Source: Richelia sp. UBA3308 (GTDB lineage: Bacteria > Cyanobacteriota > Cyanobacteriia > Cyanobacteriales > Nostocaceae). Taken from it: DNA of 24,579 nucleotides. Positions 22,586 through 24,579 of the stretch are shown here, piece by piece. Location: assembly GCA_002361335.1 (NCBI GenBank), contig DESS01000151.1:1-24579 (forward strand), read 5' to 3'. Numbering within the stretch: position 1 is the first letter of the stretch; each line of letters opens with the position of its first letter. The position numbers and the translations under genes are program-made. Under the pieces are notes generated by a model. It was not told where the DNA came from and did no database searches. It worked only from the letters and a program-made list of their open reading frames with translations.

Positions 22586-23374
22586 ATGGCAGTAATTCAG
22601 TCCTCTCTCCGCTCTGATGGTATGGAATTATTATGTCTATATCACCAGAATCCTTCTATTAAACTTCGCAACAAACTGGTAAAATTGCATAGTGGTTTAG
22701 TGCGGAAGATGGCTCATAAATTTAGCCATCAATGTAATGAACCTTATGAAGATTTAGAGCAAATTGGATACTTCGGTTTAATCAGAGCAATTGAACGTTT
22801 TGATCCCAGTCAAGGATATGCATTTAGTTCCTTTGCTGTACCCTATATTCGGGGTGAAATGTTGCACTTTTTACGCGATCGCAGTACTTTATTAAAAATT
22901 CCCCGTCGTTGGCAAGAGTTGTACAATGAAGGGCAAAAAGTGCGTAAACAATTAGCAGATAGCTTAGGAAGACAGCCTCAAGATTTAGAAATTGCCTGCA
23001 AACTGAAAGTATCGGTACAAGAATGGCAAGAAACAAAGTTAGCAGTTCAAAATCGCATGCCTTTGAGCTTAGATGCAACTGTTGTTAACTATATCGATTG
23101 TCAAATCACTTTGGGTGAAGCATTACCTTGTCCCCATACAGCCGCTAAGCGACATTTAGAAGAGGAGCGCCAACAACTCCATGGGGCAATGAATATGTTA
23201 GAAGAAAAGCCTCGTTTAGCAGTGGAATTGGTGTTTCTCAAAGAATTTTCCCGTAAAGATGCAGCGAAGAAAATTGGTACTAGCCCAATGACTGTAACGC
23301 GGTATCTACAAAAGGGAATCGATGACTTAATGGGTTTAATGCAACAACCACAACCTGTAGCTACCGGAACATAA
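22586..23374 (+). CDS. Group 3 RNA polymerase sigma factor (SigF/SigJ type)
   Basis: From ATG 22586 the product has 262 residues. Region 2 (about 25-96) has the core-binding and -10-recognition sequence YEDLEQIGYFGLIRAIERFD, then FSSFAVPYIRGEMLHFLRD. Region 3 (about 104-170) follows KIPRRWQEL. Region 4 (about 208-250) has a clear helix-turn-helix, FSRKDAAKKIGTSPMTVTRY. No region 1.1 or long 1.2, so it is an alternative sigma factor of the SigB/F/G class; cyanobacterial SigF controls pilus and motility genes, SigJ stress genes. I cannot tell which this is. An ATG at 22526 would add 20 residues, but AGGA seven bases before 22586 supports the shorter form. Monocistronic with its own terminator. 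Confidence 0.87.
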   Translation: MAVIQSSLRSDGMELLCLYHQNPSIKLRNKLVKLHSGLVRKMAHKFSHQCNEPYEDLEQIGYFGLIRAIERFDPSQGYAFSSFAVPYIRGEMLHFLRDRSTLLKIPRRWQELYNEGQKVRKQLADSLGRQPQDLEIACKLKVSVQEWQETKLAVQNRMPLSLDATVVNYIDCQITLGEALPCPHTAAKRHLEEERQQLHGAMNMLEEKPRLAVELVFLKEFSRKDAAKKIGTSPMTVTRYLQKGIDDLMGLMQQPQPVATGT

Positions 23375-23419
23375 TATGAGGAAAATGTTACAAAAATTAT
23401 CAGTATTTATCAATTTGAA

Positions 23420-23452
23420 CATGGCTGTTAATATAGCCATGAAAATTTATTT
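23420..23452 (+). terminator. Terminator-like hairpin after the sigma factor gene
   Basis: CATGGCT (23420-23426), eight-base loop, AGCCATG (23435-23441), a perfect seven-pair stem, followed by AAAATTTATTT. It is 45 bases after the stop. The T-run is delayed, so strength is uncertain. Confidence 0.55.
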
Positions 23453-23652
23453 GCGTCTGAAAAACTTTTGATTTATTCAACCTACATATTAACTGACAAA
23501 ATTCGTCAGCTGTTAATTGCGCGCAGGCTTTATATCTTTCCAACATCAGCAAATTTTTTTAACTAAATTGAATAACTAAATTGAATAACTTTAATTGGGC
23601 ATGGGGCAAAAAGTCAAAAATCAAAAGTATTAAATCCCCTCGCTACAAATGA

Positions 23653-23688
23653 AATAAACACCCGCTAATTAAAAAGCTAGTGTTTATT
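23653..23688 (-). terminator. Hairpin that may end the phosphoglucomutase transcript
   Basis: AATAAACAC-CC-GCT pairs with AGC-TA-GTGTTTATT around an AT-rich loop: 12 pairs with one internal mismatch pair. It lies 230 bases beyond the phosphoglucomutase stop, past the heptamer arrays, and could act on either strand. Confidence 0.4.
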
Positions 23689-23750
23689 GAATGTTCGGAG
23701 TTATTTGATTTTAGATTTCACGATTGCAATGGTATAACAAACCGCTACAA

Positions 23751-23806
23751 GTAAGAAGTAAGAAGTAAGAAGTAAGAAGTAAGAAGTAAGAAGTAAGAAG
23801 TAAGAA
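23751..23806. repeat. Perfect heptamer array, GTAAGAA x 8
   Basis: Eight identical GTAAGAA units over 56 bases, no variation. STRR-type repeat. Abuts the next array without a spacer. Confidence 0.95.
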
Positions 23807-23876
23807 CTATCAACTATCAACTAACAACTAACAACTAACAACTATCAACTAACAACTAACAACTAACAACTAACAA
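23807..23876. repeat. Heptamer array, CTAACAA/CTATCAA x 10
   Basis: Ten heptamers in the order T T A A A T A A A A at position four (CTATCAA = T, CTAACAA = A), then CTAG. Starts at the base after the GTAAGAA array ends. Confidence 0.95.
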
Positions 23877-23916
23877 CTAGAGTTCCAACATCCCCATCCC
23901 CAACTCTCCCGTTTAA

Positions 23917-24579
23917 TTAAGTAATAACAGTAGGTTTATCTCTTCCGGTGTTGGCACGAATCTGAGCAATATCATCAGCAAGGGTAATTAATTCTGCTAA
24001 TGCTTGTTGCGGATCGAGGTCGTGTTTTGTACTATCCGGCTCGTAGCTTTCTAAGTAAACTCTCAGAGTTGCTCCTTGGGTTCCCGTACCGGAAAGTCGA
24101 AATACAATCCTTGAACCGTCGGTAAAACCAATTCTAATTCCCTGCTTCTGACTGACGCTGCCATCTACGGGATCTGTATAACTAAAGTCATCGGCATACT
24201 CGACTTCATATTTTCCAAACTGCTTACCCTTCATTGATGATAATGAAGAACGCAGATTTTCCATTAAGGTATTGGCTTTTTCTTTTTCTACTGCTTCATA
24301 GTCATGTCGGGAATAATAATTGCGTCCATAGGTTTTCCAATGTTCCCGGACAATTTCTTCCACTGATTGCTTGCGAGATGCTATAATATTTAACCAAAAT
24401 AAAACAGCCCAAAGTCCATCTTTTTCCCGTACATGGTTTGAACCCGTACCAAAACTTTCTTCACCGCAAAGAGTAGCTTTGCCTGCGTCTAAAAGGTTGC
24501 CAAAGAACTTCCAACCTGTAGGAGTTTCATAACAATCAATTCCCATGGAGGCTGCTACTCTATCTACAGCAGCAGAAGT
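23917..24579 (-). CDS. pgm: Phosphoglucomutase (alpha-D-glucose-specific), C-terminal part
   Basis: Partial: the frame continues past the right edge of the window. The visible 220 residues match the C-terminal half of phosphoglucomutase, which interconverts glucose 1-phosphate and glucose 6-phosphate for glycogen and sugar metabolism. Seen are AAVDRVAASMG, YETPTGWKFFGNLLDAG, the sugar-binding loop CGEESFGTGSNHVREKDG with WAVLFWLNI, and the phosphate-binding loop RLSGTGTQGATLRVYLESYE. The fit is to the eukaryotic/cyanobacterial 540-residue class, not to phosphomannomutase. The stop is at 23917, 41 bases from the heptamer array. Confidence 0.94.
   Translation of the reverse strand, partial: TSAAVDRVAASMGIDCYETPTGWKFFGNLLDAGKATLCGEESFGTGSNHVREKDGLWAVLFWLNIIASRKQSVEEIVREHWKTYGRNYYSRHDYEAVEKEKANTLMENLRSSLSSMKGKQFGKYEVEYADDFSYTDPVDGSVSQKQGIRIGFTDGSRIVFRLSGTGTQGATLRVYLESYEPDSTKHDLDPQQALAELITLADDIAQIRANTGRDKPTVIT

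Larger units (their letters stand above)
23375..23916. other. Repeat-dense gene-free gap
   Basis: About 540 bases without a gene between the convergent sigma factor and phosphoglucomutase genes. It holds the sigma factor terminator, a 13-base direct repeat AACTAAATTGAAT at 23561-23573 and 23574-23586, a GGGCATGGGGC fragment near 23598, a long hairpin (23653-23688) and two abutting heptamer arrays (23751-23876). Confidence 0.7.

Noticed and set aside
23751..23876. Possible CRISPR array
   Set aside because: The units are contiguous heptamers without spacers; this is an STRR tandem array.

Overview
This window looks like a piece of the chromosome of a filamentous, Nostocales-type cyanobacterium. 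The evidence is an AT-rich sequence with at least ten HIP1 octamers (GCGATCGC, for example at 989, 2343, 2780, 6834, 7036, 8178, 12601, 14611, 17384 and 22875), many heptamer tandem arrays of the STRR type, PEP-CTERM proteins, CHAT/CHASE2/DUF928 families, and a small DUF3285-type protein next to ybeY. No tRNA, rRNA, CRISPR array or transposase gene was recognised. The species is inference.

Layout. 1-1.8 kb: a secreted CpcT/CpeT-like protein with a PEP-CTERM tail, and an acidic hypothetical protein with an uncertain start. 1.85-3.06 kb: a sterol desaturase-SDR fusion on the minus strand. A 660-base gene-free gap with nested inverted repeats follows. 3.7-6.5 kb: a compact minus-strand housekeeping cluster, in transcription order DUF3285-like small protein, ybeY, dgkA, trpG/pabA, and a Tat-signal metallo-beta-lactamase-fold protein. 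6.75-7.87 kb: prfB (release factor 2), complete only if the programmed +1 frameshift at CTT TGA C is used.

8.1-20.9 kb is the accessory heart of the window. It holds a two-partner secretion pair (a TpsA-like haemagglutinin-type exoprotein and a TpsB/FhaC-type outer-membrane transporter) with a PEP-CTERM protein between them. Divergent from the transporter is a signal-peptide-bearing TPR-CHAT protein with intact His/Cys catalytic residues. Converging on the CHAT gene is an apparent operon of NarL-type response regulator, CHASE2 histidine kinase and DUF928 protein. Every member except the regulator is predicted to be exported or to face outside the cytoplasm. The arrangement suggests a regulated cell-surface system: sensor (CHASE2 kinase), protease-like CHAT, secreted adhesin-like TpsA with its porin, and periplasmic accessory DUF928. 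This functional link is inference from gene order and known family co-occurrence.

21.5-24.6 kb: a Bax-inhibitor-1-family membrane protein, a group 3 (SigF/SigJ-type) sigma factor, and the C-terminal part of phosphoglucomutase running off the right edge.

The intergenic DNA is rich in repeats. A roughly 60-90 base element with a GC-rich hairpin core occurs four times, all around the TPS/CHAT/CHASE2 cluster. Heptamer arrays of several unrelated sequences occur at six places, including two different arrays abutting at 23751-23876. A HIP1-containing dispersed repeat lies in frame inside the C-terminus of the TpsA-like gene.
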